Notes under the pieces: model-generated
The model's database searches: none
Told to the model about the DNA's origin: nothing
What the model saw: the letters and a program-made list of their open reading frames with translations, nothing else
Shown: one piece after another, positions 41,761 through 50,589 of the stretch
Layout: each line of letters begins with the position of its first letter
Numbering within the stretch: position 1 is the stretch's first letter
Translations under genes and position numbers: made by a program
Assembly (NCBI RefSeq): GCF_001423295.1
Contig: NZ_LMNG01000034.1
Span: 243,291-307,290, forward strand
DNA from: Methylobacterium sp. Leaf112
GTDB taxonomy: Bacteria > Pseudomonadota > Alphaproteobacteria > Rhizobiales > Beijerinckiaceae
DNA: 64,000 bases
Reading direction: 5' to 3'

Positions 41761-44459
41761 CCCAGTATTCCATCAACGGCCGCGCCTACGCCGCCGAGCC
41801 GGCGCCGGGCCAGTGCCTGCGCACCATGCTGCGCGACCTCGAGGTGTTCGGGGTCAAGAAGGGATGCGATTCCGGCGATTGCGGCGCCTGTACGGTGCAC
41901 ATCGACGGCAAGCCGTTCCATTCCTGCCTCGTCCCGGCCTTCCGGGCCGAGGGACGCGAGGTCACCACCATCGAGGGGCTGGCGCCCTGCGGCGAGCGCC
42001 ATCCGCTGCAGCAGGCGTTCCACGACGCGCAGGGATTCCAGTGCGGCTTCTGCACCGCCGGCATGATCATGACGGCCGTGACCTTCACGGACGCGCAGAA
42101 GGCCGACCTGCCGCACGCCCTCAAGGGCAACCTCTGCCGCTGCACCGGCTACCGCTCGATCAAGGACGCCCTGAACGGGGTCTGCAACATCGAGGCGGAC
42201 GTCGCCGGCAAGGCCCTCGGGGCGAGCCTGCCCAACCCCTTCACCGACACCATCCTGAACGGCACCGCCCGCTACACCATGGACTTGGCCGTCGAAGACC
42301 TGCTGCACCTCAAGGTGCTGCGCTCGCCCCACGCCCACGCGCGCCTCGTGTCCATCGACCGCCAGGCGGCGCTCGCCGTGCCGGGCGTCGTCGCCGTCTA
42401 CACCTGGGAGGACGTGCCCAAACGCCGGTTCAGCTCGGCCCTGCACGAGGATCACCTCGTCGATCCCGACGACATCCTGCTGCTCGACAACGTCGCCCGC
42501 TTCGCCGGCCAGCGCATCGCCGCCGTGGTGGCCGAGACGGAGGCCGCCGCCGAGGCCGGCTGCCGGGCCCTGCGGGTGGACTACGAGGTTCTGCCGGCGG
42601 TGTTCGACCCCGTCCTGGCCATGCGGCCCGACGCGCCGGTGCTGCACGACAAGGACGGGCTCACCGCGAGCACCAACATCTTCTGCACCCTCCAGGGTGA
42701 GATCGGCGATGTGGCCCGGGGATTCGCCGAGGCCGACGCCGTGCACGAGCAGACCTACTCGACCTCGCGCGTCCAGCACGTGCACCTCGAGACGCACGGC
42801 TCCATCGCCTGGAAGGGCGAGGACGGGCGCTGGCATGTCCGCACGAGCTCGCAGGGGCCGTTCGCCGTGCGCCAGAAGCTCGCCTACATCATGGGGATCC
42901 CGCACCGCGACCTCCACGTGTTCACGGAGCGGGTCGGCGGCGGGTTCGGCGGCAAGCAGGAGATGGTCTCGGAGGACCTCGTCCTGTTCGCCACGATGAA
43001 GCTCGGCCGCCCGGTCAAGTGGGAATGGACCCGCGAGGAGGAGTTCATCGGCGCGACCACGCGCCACCAGATGACCACCCGGGTGAAGATCGGCGCCCGC
43101 AAGGACGGGACCCTGACGGCCCTCGACGTCGCGGTGTTCTCCAACACCGGAGCCTATGGCGGCCACGGCAGCGAGACCCTGGCGGCCGCCATGGCGAGCC
43201 CGATCGCGGCCTACCGCTGCGCCAACAAGAAGGGCATCGGCCACGCCGTCTACACGAACATGACGCCGGGCGGCGGCTTTCGCGGCTACGGCGCCTCGCA
43301 GACCACCTTCGCGGTGGAATGCGCCATCGACGCCCTGGCCCGGCAACTCGGCATCGATCCCTTCACCATGCGGCGCCGGAACGTGGTGCAGCCGGGCGAC
43401 AACATCGAATCCATCTGGAAGGAGCCGAGCGACGCCAGCTTCGGAAGCCACGGCATCGGCGAGTGCCTCGACATCGTCGAGCGCGAACTCGCCAAGGGCA
43501 ACGGGGTCGCCAAGCCCGAGGGAGCGGACTGGGAAGAGGGCCGGGGCGTGGCGCTCGCCATGCTCGAATGCGGACCGCCGACCGAGCACCGCTCGGGCGC
43601 CGAACTCCACCTCAAGGCCGACGGCACCTACTTCCTCGCCTGCGGCTCGACGGAGATGGGCAACGGCATCACCACGGCGCACAAGCAGATCGCCGCCGCG
43701 ATCCTGGGGACCCGCGCCGACGATATCGGCATCATCAACGCCGACACCGACCGCACCCCCTACGACACCGGCACCTTCGCCAGCACCGGCGTCGTGGTCG
43801 GCGGCAAGGCGGTCCACCTCACGGCCGAGGCCATGGTCGAGGACATCCTGGACTTCGCCAGCAGGCACACGGGGGTGCCCCTGGAGCAGTGCCGCCTCGA
43901 CGCCGACGGGGTCGTCTGCGGCAACCAGCGCATCACCCTGGTGGATCTGCACGCGGCGGGCACGAAGGTCGACCACCGCTTCACCGTGAGCCGCCGGGCC
44001 TACCTCTCGCCCCGGACCATCGCGTTCAACGTGCAGGGCGTGCGCCTCGCAGTGCACCGCGTCACCGGCGAGATCCGGGTGCTGCACAGCGTCCATGCCG
44101 CCGATATCGGCCTGCCGATCAACCCGATGCAGTGCCGGGGCCAGCTCGATGGCGCCGTCTCCATGGGGTACGGCTGGGCGCTCGTGGAGAACATGGTCCA
44201 CGACGACGCGGGCCGGATGGTCAACGCGCAGCTGCGCAACTGCCGCATCCCGACCTTCGCCGACACTCCGCGCACGGACATCTTCTTCGCCGACACGACG
44301 GACCGGATCGGCCCCCTCGGGGCGAAATCGCAAGGGGAGTGCGGCATCAACCCCGTGGCCCCGGCGGTCTCGAACGCGCTGGCCGACGCCACCGGCGTCC
44401 GCTTCGCCCACCTGCCGTTCACGCCCGACCGCCTGTTCACGCAGCTCGCCGCCCGATGA
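41757..44459 (+). CDS. Fused [2Fe-2S]/molybdopterin subunit of a molybdenum hydroxylase
   Basis: The protein has 900 residues, with two normally separate subunits joined. N-terminal about 150 residues: plant-type [2Fe-2S] cluster (CDSGDCGACTVHIDGKPFHSC) and the second cluster (CGFCTAGM ... LCRCTGYRSI). The rest is the molybdopterin-binding large subunit with GGGFGGKQEM, GGGFRGYGASQTTF, YDTGTFASTGVVVGGK and the catalytic Glu region GAKSQGECGINPV. It oxidises an N-heterocycle or aldehyde by hydroxylation with water; electrons go via Fe-S to the FAD subunit. The GTG start overlaps the FAD subunit stop, and its stop overlaps the next gene by ATGA. Maturation needs Moco; moaE is in this window. 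The substrate cannot be read from sequence. Confidence 0.9.
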   Translation: MTQYSINGRAYAAEPAPGQCLRTMLRDLEVFGVKKGCDSGDCGACTVHIDGKPFHSCLVPAFRAEGREVTTIEGLAPCGERHPLQQAFHDAQGFQCGFCTAGMIMTAVTFTDAQKADLPHALKGNLCRCTGYRSIKDALNGVCNIEADVAGKALGASLPNPFTDTILNGTARYTMDLAVEDLLHLKVLRSPHAHARLVSIDRQAALAVPGVVAVYTWEDVPKRRFSSALHEDHLVDPDDILLLDNVARFAGQRIAAVVAETEAAAEAGCRALRVDYEVLPAVFDPVLAMRPDAPVLHDKDGLTASTNIFCTLQGEIGDVARGFAEADAVHEQTYSTSRVQHVHLETHGSIAWKGEDGRWHVRTSSQGPFAVRQKLAYIMGIPHRDLHVFTERVGGGFGGKQEMVSEDLVLFATMKLGRPVKWEWTREEEFIGATTRHQMTTRVKIGARKDGTLTALDVAVFSNTGAYGGHGSETLAAAMASPIAAYRCANKKGIGHAVYTNMTPGGGFRGYGASQTTFAVECAIDALARQLGIDPFTMRRRNVVQPGDNIESIWKEPSDASFGSHGIGECLDIVERELAKGNGVAKPEGADWEEGRGVALAMLECGPPTEHRSGAELHLKADGTYFLACGSTEMGNGITTAHKQIAAAILGTRADDIGIINADTDRTPYDTGTFASTGVVVGGKAVHLTAEAMVEDILDFASRHTGVPLEQCRLDADGVVCGNQRITLVDLHAAGTKVDHRFTVSRRAYLSPRTIAFNVQGVRLAVHRVTGEIRVLHSVHAADIGLPINPMQCRGQLDGAVSMGYGWALVENMVHDDAGRMVNAQLRNCRIPTFADTPRTDIFFADTTDRIGPLGAKSQGECGINPVAPAVSNALADATGVRFAHLPFTPDRLFTQLAAR

Positions 44460-45412
44460 GCGACGCGGCCCACAGCGTCAGCATCGTGACGCAGACTTCC
44501 GTCCGGCCCGAGAGCGCCGAGGCGTTCGCCCAGTGGCAGGGCGGCACCAGCGCGGTGATCTCGGGGTTTCCCGGCTTCATCGAACAGCGCCTGATGCCGC
44601 CCCACCCCCCGCTCCAGGTGGATTGGGTGATCCTGCAGCGCTTCGGCAGCCTCGCCGACGCCAAGGGCTGGCTCGCCTCGCCCGAGCGGCAGGCCCGCAT
44701 CGTCGGCGCCTCTCCGATGCTGGTGGGGCGCGACGATGTCCACATCGTCACGGACGACGCCAGCGCGGCCCGCACCGCGCCGGCCTCGGCGGTCATCAGC
44801 ACCCGGGTGAAGCCCGGGATGGAGGCCGCCTACCGCAAGTGGGAGCAGAAGGTCGCCGCCGCGCAGTCGAAGGCCGCCGGCCTGCAGGGCTATCGCTTCG
44901 AGCCGGCGGTGCCGGGCGTGCAGGAGGATTACGTCGCGATCCTGCGCTTCGACAGCGATGCCAACCTGAGGGCCTGGCTCAACTCGCCCCAGCGCCGGGA
45001 ACTGATCGAGGAGGCGGTTCCGCTGACGGCGGAATTCCACACCCGGACGGTGCAGAGCGGGTTCGAGCAGTGGTTCCGCGACGCCACGCCGGAGGGCGCC
45101 CCGCCGCCCGCCGCTTGGAAGATGAACATGATCGTCCTCCTGACGCTCTATCCCACGGTGTTCCTGTGGGGCCTGTTCGTCGGAACGCCGTTCCTCGGCC
45201 GCGTCCTGAACCTCGATTTCCCCGTCGCCCTGTTCATCGGCAACGTCTTCAGCGTGCTGGTGACGGCGCGGCTGGTGCCCTGGACCGCCAACCGGCTCGG
45301 CTGGTGGCTGTCGCCGCCGCCGGAGCGGCGCGCCGACACCGACCGCCGGGGCGCGGCCCTGCTGATCGCCGCCTACGCGATCATGATCCTGGTGTTCTGG
45401 AAGGTTCTCTGA
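44456..45412 (+). CDS. Double ABM-domain protein with C-terminal membrane helices
   Basis: The protein has 318 residues. Two antibiotic-biosynthesis-monooxygenase-like (ferredoxin-fold) domains occur in tandem, about 7-98 (IVTQTSVRPESAEAFAQWQ) and about 108-200 (ISTRVKPGMEAAYRKWEQ). Three membrane spans follow: MIVLLTLYPTVFLWGLFVG, FPVALFIGNVFSVLVTARLV and ALLIAAYAIMILVFW. Similar double-ABM membrane proteins are known only as hypotheticals. ABM domains act as cofactor-free oxygenases on aromatic rings or as quinone/heme-binding folds. The ATGA overlap with the molybdenum hydroxylase links it to the same process; it could process the product or anchor the enzyme. Confidence 0.8.
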   Translation: MSDAAHSVSIVTQTSVRPESAEAFAQWQGGTSAVISGFPGFIEQRLMPPHPPLQVDWVILQRFGSLADAKGWLASPERQARIVGASPMLVGRDDVHIVTDDASAARTAPASAVISTRVKPGMEAAYRKWEQKVAAAQSKAAGLQGYRFEPAVPGVQEDYVAILRFDSDANLRAWLNSPQRRELIEEAVPLTAEFHTRTVQSGFEQWFRDATPEGAPPPAAWKMNMIVLLTLYPTVFLWGLFVGTPFLGRVLNLDFPVALFIGNVFSVLVTARLVPWTANRLGWWLSPPPERRADTDRRGAALLIAAYAIMILVFWKVL

Positions 45413-45534
45413 GCCGCCCTCAGAGGTGACCGTGTTCACACATCGGGCAGGCAGCGCGGGTCACTTGGTCTCTCGGCGTTTCGCCGGTTCGACCGAACGG
45501 ACCCGTCGCGAAGACACGTTTGGGAAACTCGCAC

Positions 45535-46557
45535 ATGCTCGCGTTCGCGCCTCGCGCCGGCCGCCCGGTCCTGACGGCCCTCGGCTTCTCGGCGGCCCTC
45601 CTCGTCGCGGACGCCACCGGGGCGCACCCCATCGGGGCCGCCCGCGCGGCCGAGCCCCTGGCGGCAGCCACTGCGCTCGTCGCGCCGCCGTCCCCGCCGG
45701 GGTTCTTCAGCTTCTCCGACACCATCGTCAGCTACCGCTTCCAGGGGCCCTCGGCGGAGCCCGGCATCGGCGTGCAGCGCCCCGACGGCACGCCGACGGG
45801 CCGGCGGGAGCCCCGCGAGATCCCGAAGAACGTCGTCAACCTGTTCCATACCAACGCGTGGACCTACGGCACCAACCTCGTGTCCCTCGATCTCCTGCGC
45901 TCGGGCTCGCAGGACCCGGCCGGCAACGCCTTCGGCAGTTTCCCGGACATCGGCGCGACGGAACTGTACCTCATCTACCGGGGCACCCTGAGCCCGAACC
46001 GGATCTTCGACACCGACGTGTTCGCCATTCCGGGCCTCGTCAAGGATATCGGCCTCGCCTTTGGCGTCGACGCCAACGCCAAGAACACCACCTTCAACTC
46101 GCAGAAGCGCGCCGGCACCTTCGGCCTCAACTTCGCCTTCGACGTGCCGGCCGGATTCCTCAACCTGAAGGTCCAGGGCTACAAGGAATTCGCCCATAAC
46201 GGCTTCGCCGCCGGCCGCTTCCGCAGCGTCGAGTTCCAGATGACGCCCGAGTTCGAGCTCACCTACGCGATTCCCCTGCCGTTCACGGGCCTGCCCCTCT
46301 CGCTCTCGGGCTTCAACACCATCATCCTGCCCAAGGGCCGCTACGGCCGCACCAACGAGTACGAGACGCAGCTCGAATTCGTGTCGCAGACCAATCTGGT
46401 CCTCGATGTCGGGCAGCTCGCGGGCGGCCCGGCCCACCGGCTCGAAGTGTTCGCCGGGTTCCAGTACTGGCACAACAAGTTCGGCGCCGACCCCCGGCGG
46501 ACCATCAACACCGAGGAGAAGGCCCTGATCGCGGGCGTCTCCTACCACCTCCCGTAG
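45535..46557 (+). CDS. Secreted protein, probable outer-membrane beta-barrel (Tsx-like)
   Basis: The protein has 340 residues. Signal peptide about residues 1-38 (VLTALGFSAALLVADATGAHP, then AARAAEPLAAA). The mature part has alternating amphipathic strands such as YLIYRGTL, FGLNFAFDVPAGFLNLKVQGY, YETQLEFVSQTNLVLDV and a final aromatic strand ALIAGVSYHLP, as in porin-like barrels. NLFHTNAWTYGTNLVSLDLL resembles Tsx nucleoside channels, but the match is weak. The ATG at 45535 fits the signal peptide. It starts 122 bp after the ABM gene and could take up the substrate of the molybdenum hydroxylase. Confidence 0.6.
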   Translation: MLAFAPRAGRPVLTALGFSAALLVADATGAHPIGAARAAEPLAAATALVAPPSPPGFFSFSDTIVSYRFQGPSAEPGIGVQRPDGTPTGRREPREIPKNVVNLFHTNAWTYGTNLVSLDLLRSGSQDPAGNAFGSFPDIGATELYLIYRGTLSPNRIFDTDVFAIPGLVKDIGLAFGVDANAKNTTFNSQKRAGTFGLNFAFDVPAGFLNLKVQGYKEFAHNGFAAGRFRSVEFQMTPEFELTYAIPLPFTGLPLSLSGFNTIILPKGRYGRTNEYETQLEFVSQTNLVLDVGQLAGGPAHRLEVFAGFQYWHNKFGADPRRTINTEEKALIAGVSYHLP

Positions 46558-46598
46558 TAGAGGCAGCCCGCCGTAGGGACGGTCCGGGCGCCCCCGCC

Positions 46599-47555
46599 TC
46601 AGCTCCGTCCGGCGCGCAGGTCGCCGGGGGCGAGGCCGAAGCGCCGGCGGAACGCGCGGTTGAAGGTCGGCACGTCGGCAAAGCCGCACGCATACGCGAT
46701 GGTGGCGATCTTCAGCCCGTCGTAGCGCGACGCGGCGAGGCGGTGGTGCGCCAGGGCGAGGCGCGCCTCCCGGATGGCCGCCGCGATGCCGTCGGTCTCC
46801 GAGAACGCCCTGTAGAGATGGGCGCGGGACACGCCCAGCACCGCCTGGATCTCGTCGGGGCCCAGGGCCGGGTCGTGCAGCCGGCGCTCGATATGGGCGC
46901 GGGCGAGGGAAACCACCGCCGCGTGCGAGACGGGCACGGTCGACCGGTCGGCCGGGGCGCGGGGGAGGCCGCGCAGCATGTGGAGCACGCCCTCGACGGC
47001 GACCTGCGCCTCGCCCTCGGTCATCCACGCGACGGAGCGGGCGAAGCTGCGAAAGCATGCCTCGAACGCCGCGTTGGCGGGTTCGCCCGCGATGCAGAGG
47101 CCGGCGAAGCGGTCGACGTCGCCGATCCAGGCCTCGAAGGTCCGGCGCGGCACCGCGAGGCGGATCTCCTCGTAATCGGTCTGGGTGCCGGCGAGGAGGG
47201 GACGGCCGCGCGACAGGAAGCTGATGCCGCCGGTCGCGATCCGGGCGCCGCGATCGAGCTGCTCCTGATACCCGATCCCCTCAAGGGCGAGGCCGATCAC
47301 CACCATCTCGGGGGCACTTCGATCGACATGGCGCGACCCGACCTTCAGGCTCACCGGACTGCTCACCGTATGGGTGAGGGCCCAGTCCGCGGTGCCCACA
47401 CCGAGGCGCCGGGCCCGGAACGGCCCGCGCGGCTGCACGCGGGAGACGTCGCCGAAGGGCGCCAGGGCGGTGGAGCGCCAGAAATCGAAGGCCCATTTCG
47501 ATTCGACGTGATCCGTCGTTTCGACCACGCTGGGGACGATCGCCAGTCGAGACAC
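46599..47555 (-). CDS. AraC family transcriptional regulator
   Basis: The protein has 318 residues. The N-terminal half is an AraC-binding-like domain (VVIGLALEGIGYQEQLDRGARI, ISFLSRGRPL). The C-terminal half is the AraC helix-turn-helix pair: EIQAVLGVSRAHLYRAFSET and LKIATIAYACGFADVPTFNRAFRRRFGLAPGDLRAGR. It probably activates genes in response to a small molecule. GTG 47555 has GGAG 8 nt upstream. It is convergent with the outer-membrane gene (41 bp) and may control the molybdenum hydroxylase operon, which has an AT-rich control region, but this is inference from position. Confidence 0.9.
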   Translation of the reverse strand: MSRLAIVPSVVETTDHVESKWAFDFWRSTALAPFGDVSRVQPRGPFRARRLGVGTADWALTHTVSSPVSLKVGSRHVDRSAPEMVVIGLALEGIGYQEQLDRGARIATGGISFLSRGRPLLAGTQTDYEEIRLAVPRRTFEAWIGDVDRFAGLCIAGEPANAAFEACFRSFARSVAWMTEGEAQVAVEGVLHMLRGLPRAPADRSTVPVSHAAVVSLARAHIERRLHDPALGPDEIQAVLGVSRAHLYRAFSETDGIAAAIREARLALAHHRLAASRYDGLKIATIAYACGFADVPTFNRAFRRRFGLAPGDLRAGRS

Positions 47556-47631
47556 GTTGCAAGCTCCGGTGTCCCGCCGCCGGCCGATCGCGGGTGTTCG
47601 GGATGGGATCGCGTAGCACACATTACGCCGT

Positions 47632-47659
47632 GCGATTTCATCCGGGCGATTTCATCCGG
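47632..47659. repeat. 14-nt direct repeat, two exact copies
   Basis: GCGATTTCATCCGG occurs at 47632-47645 and 47646-47659, in the 264-bp region between the araC-type gene and the SMR transporter gene. Confidence 0.85.
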
Positions 47660-47819
47660 TCGCGAGAGGGGACGACGGTCCCGGCGGCATCGGGCGGTGC
47701 GCGGAGCGGGGTTCGTGCGCCGCGCCCACACGGGACATTAACGGCCCCGGTGGTCTTAATCCGGGCGCACGCGACATCCGGCGCTCCGTCGGCCGACCGC
47801 GTCCACGGACGCCCCAGGC

Positions 47820-48149
47820 ATGAACCCCTACCTGCTCCTCGCCTTCGCGATCACCGCCGAAGTCACCGCGACCCTCGCCCTGAAGGCCGCCGACGGGCTG
47901 ACCCGCCCGGTGCCGACGATCATCACGGTGCTGGGCTACGGCACCGCCTTCTGGCTGATGTCGCACAGCATGAACATGCTGCCGATCGGCGTGGTCTACG
48001 CGATCTGGGCCGGGGTCGGCATGGTCGGCGCGGCCCTCGGCGGCGCGCTCCTGTTCGGCGAACCGATCACCCTCCCGATGATGGTCGGCATCGGCGTGAT
48101 CGCCGTCGGCGTCACGATCCTGGCCTCGGGCCAGACCGCACCCCACTGA
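47820..48149 (+). CDS. Small multidrug resistance (SMR) efflux transporter
   Basis: The protein has 109 residues and four helices. The essential Glu of EmrE-type proteins is in AITAEVTATLALK (E14), preceding the TLALKAADGLTRP motif, and PIGVVYAIWAGVG carries the conserved WAG motif. It exports quaternary ammonium compounds or other cations by proton antiport as an antiparallel dimer. There is no second SMR gene next to it, so it is a homodimer type. ATG at 47820 directly after the intergenic repeat region. Confidence 0.92.
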   Translation: MNPYLLLAFAITAEVTATLALKAADGLTRPVPTIITVLGYGTAFWLMSHSMNMLPIGVVYAIWAGVGMVGAALGGALLFGEPITLPMMVGIGVIAVGVTILASGQTAPH

Positions 48150-48373
48150 CGAGGGTTCGCAGGAGCCGCCACCGGTTCTGCGCCGAGACCCTGCGTCGTG
48201 AGCCTGCGCCGGACCCGGGACCCGAGCGGGTCCGTCGTGGTACCGCCCGTCCGCATCGATAGCGCAGGGGTAGATGCGGCGGGATTCCTCTCCTGGTGAT
48301 CCTTGCCCTCGTGATCCTCCCCTTTGCGCTCCTTCCCTTCGCGCTTCTCGCCATCGAAAAGGGTTGCCTTCAG

Positions 48374-49564
48374 GTGTCTGCGAAACCCGGCCCGCGCGCG
48401 CGGCTCCGCCCCCGGCTCGTCGGCGCGGCCCTCGCCCTCGGCCTCCTCGCCGGGGCGGCCTGGGCGGCGACCGCCCTCCTCGCCGTGCCGAACCCCGTCA
48501 CCCTGGCGGCCCTGGCCGTCGTCGAGCCCTCCGCCGTGGGGACCTGGTTCGCGAGCCGGCCGGTGGCGGCGTCGGCGACACCGCGCATCCTGACGGTGCA
48601 GCCCCGCCCGCTGCCCGACCGGGTCCCTTGGAAGGGCGCCCTCGTGCCGATCGCCACCGTGCTGGAGGCGACGCGGACCAACGCGTTCCTGGTGTCCCAG
48701 AACGGCGTCCTCGTCCACGAATGGTACCGGCCGGGCTTCGAGGCGGCGACGCTGTTCCCGTCCTGGTCCGTGGCGAAGTCCGTGGTGTCGCTGCTCGTCG
48801 GGCAGGCCATCGCGGGCGGCCGCCTCAAGGAGACCGACCCCGTCTCGACCCTGCTGCCCGACCTGCAGCGGGTGCCGGTCTTCGGCCGCATCACGGTCCG
48901 CGACCTCCTCGACATGACGAGCGGCCTCGCGGTGCCGGAGAACTACGACCCCTGGAACCCCCTCGTCGGCACCGCCGGGATGTACCTCACCCGCGACCTG
49001 CCGGCCTTCGTCCGCGCGCATGCCGCCCTGTCCTCGAAGCCCGGCAGCAAGGGCGAGTACCGCAGCATCGACACGGAGGTGCTCGGCCTGATCCTCGCCC
49101 GGGTGCACGGCAAGCCGCTGGCCGAGATCCTGTCGGAGCAGATCTGGACACCCATGGGGGCGGGGGCCGACGCCACCTGGAACCTCGACGCGCCGGGCGG
49201 GACCGAGAAGGCGTTCTGCTGCCTCAACGCCGTCGCCCGCGACTTCGTCCGCCTGGGGCTGATGGTGGCCGATCGCGGCCGGGTCGGCGCGGTCGACGTC
49301 GTTCCGCCGCACTGGATCGAGCGGATCGAGACGCCGGCGCGGCGGGCCGTCGACGGCTGGCCCTACTCGGCCCAGTGGTGGCACGTGCCGGCCGGCGACG
49401 ACGACATCTCGGCCATCGGGGTCTACGGCCAGTACATCTACATCAACCGCGACACCGGAACGGTGATCGTCAAGCTCAGCGACCATGGCGCCGAGCAGGA
49501 CGAGGCCGACACCCTCGCGGCGATGCTGTCCCTCGCCCGCGGCCTCGCCCCGCCGCACCGGTGA
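48374..49564 (+). CDS. Serine hydrolase (beta-lactamase class C/6-aminohexanoate-dimer hydrolase fold)
   Basis: The protein has 396 residues. An N-terminal signal anchor (VGAALALGLLAGAAWAATALLA) suggests a periplasmic location. Motifs: SVAK (SxxK nucleophile) in FPSWSVAKSVVSLLVG, YRS (YxN-like, catalytic Tyr) in GEYRSIDTEVLGL, then LLPDLQRVPVFGRITVRDLLDMTSGL. A CC-containing stretch (KAFCCLNAVARDFVRLGLM) and GVYGQYIYINRD match 6-aminohexanoate-dimer hydrolase relatives. It acts on an ester or amide; no evidence for beta-lactamase activity. GTG 48374 is preferred; an earlier in-frame GTG (48296) would add a hydrophobic, repeat-like stretch (LPFALLPFALL). Confidence 0.82.
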   Translation: MSAKPGPRARLRPRLVGAALALGLLAGAAWAATALLAVPNPVTLAALAVVEPSAVGTWFASRPVAASATPRILTVQPRPLPDRVPWKGALVPIATVLEATRTNAFLVSQNGVLVHEWYRPGFEAATLFPSWSVAKSVVSLLVGQAIAGGRLKETDPVSTLLPDLQRVPVFGRITVRDLLDMTSGLAVPENYDPWNPLVGTAGMYLTRDLPAFVRAHAALSSKPGSKGEYRSIDTEVLGLILARVHGKPLAEILSEQIWTPMGAGADATWNLDAPGGTEKAFCCLNAVARDFVRLGLMVADRGRVGAVDVVPPHWIERIETPARRAVDGWPYSAQWWHVPAGDDDISAIGVYGQYIYINRDTGTVIVKLSDHGAEQDEADTLAAMLSLARGLAPPHR

Positions 49565-49692
49565 CGCGCGCCCGCGCCTTCCCCCTGGCCGCCGGGCTCA
49601 CGGGTCTGCCCGCCGACTCGTTCAGGGGCCGCGCCCGGCCGGCGTGGACCATCACGGCGCTCCCGCTCCACGCGGGCAGGGCGATCGCATCC

Positions 49693-49782
49693 GAATCGCC
49701 GCTATCCCGGGAATCGCCGCTATCCCAGGAATCGCCGCTATCCCAGGAATCGCCGCTATCCCAGGAATCGCCGCTATCCCAG
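49693..49782. repeat. 18-nt tandem repeat, five copies, at the end of the TetR gene
   Basis: GAATCGCCGCTATCCCGG at 49693-49710, then four copies of GAATCGCCGCTATCCCAG (49711-49782). The last copy contains the TetR stop codon (TAG on the minus strand, 49774-49776), so every copy carries an in-frame stop on that strand. The array lies downstream of the gene and ends about 210 bp from the hydrolase stop on the left. Confidence 0.97.
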
Positions 49783-50379
49783 GAACCGGCGCACGAGGAG
49801 CCGGGCGAGGTCGCGCGGGGGTTCGGGGGTCAGCACCGCGAGCTTGCGCGAGGTCGAGAGGGACGCGAGGCCGTGCAGGCCGGCCCACAGGGTCGCCACC
49901 GCCTGCCGGCGCTCGTCCTCCTCCGGGATCATCGGCTGCAGCACCCGGTCGACGAGGTCGGTGGTGCGCGCCAGGGCCTGGGCGTACCAGTCGGGAAACG
50001 CCGAGTCCGGCGCCAGGCTGTGCTCGAACACCAGACTCCACACCTGCGGGTCCGCCTGCACGAAGGCCAGGTAGGCATCCGCCAGGGCCACCGCGTTGTC
50101 GCGCGGCGGCGCATCGGGCGAGATCGCCGTCACCAGGGCATCGTGCAGGCGCTCCAGGGTGCGGGCGTTGACCCGCATCACCACCGTGTCGAGATCGCCC
50201 ACCGCGTTGTAGATCGAGTTCGGGGCGTAGCCGATCACTGCCGCGAGGCGGCGCATGCCGAGGCCGCGCAGCCCCTCCTGGCGCACCAGCCCCTCGGCGG
50301 CCTTGGTGACGAGGCTCTGGAACTCCTCCCGGTTGTGGTCGCCGCGCGGCCCCGTTCCGCGTCGTACCGTCTTGGCCAA
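49774..50379 (-). CDS. TetR/AcrR family transcriptional regulator
   Basis: The protein has 201 residues. The N-terminal helix-turn-helix (LVTKAAEGLVRQEGLRGLGMRRLAAVIG, with recognition helix APNSIYNAVGDLD) and the long ligand-binding helical domain (about 75-195) are typical. The start is taken as TTG 50379 (MAKTVRRGTG); a TTG at 50415 is also possible. It is divergent from the phospholipid acyltransferase gene, and a perfect 7-1-7 dyad sits before that gene, so it probably represses it and perhaps itself. Ligand likely a lipid or acyl compound by analogy, but this is inference. Its stop lies inside an 18-nt tandem repeat. Confidence 0.88.
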   Translation of the reverse strand: MAKTVRRGTGPRGDHNREEFQSLVTKAAEGLVRQEGLRGLGMRRLAAVIGYAPNSIYNAVGDLDTVVMRVNARTLERLHDALVTAISPDAPPRDNAVALADAYLAFVQADPQVWSLVFEHSLAPDSAFPDWYAQALARTTDLVDRVLQPMIPEEDERRQAVATLWAGLHGLASLSTSRKLAVLTPEPPRDLARLLVRRFLG

Positions 50380-50513
50380 GCCCCTGCGCTCCCCGTGTCT
50401 GTGTTGGACCCACAAAGGTTAGTCTGGCACAGAACGCCCGCTCAACCGTCGGGTTCAGGGCGGGAGCCGGCAAGGATCGGTGCGTTTTGTAAGGGCTTCC
50501 CCCTCAAGACGTA

Positions 50514-50559
50514 CGTCCGCGTCCCGCCCGTGCGCCGGCGCACGGGCGGGACGCGGACG
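50514..50559. other. 46-bp perfect palindrome in the tetR/aas intergenic region
   Basis: The bases 50514-50536 (CGTCCGCGTCCCGCCCGTGC... ) are exactly the reverse complement of 50537-50559, giving 23-bp arms with no spacer. It is GC-rich and not followed by a T-run, so it is not an ordinary intrinsic terminator. It lies between divergent promoters, 31 bp left of the operator-like dyad. It could form a cruciform or a very strong leader hairpin. Confidence 0.9.
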
Positions 50560-50589
50560 GTCACGGAGCGGATTGCGCGCCCCGATTTT

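Noticed and set aside
49693-49782. Repeat considered as part of the TetR coding region (PGIAAI peptide)
   Set aside because: Each unit has an in-frame stop in the TetR frame; the peptide frame is a different, unsupported one.
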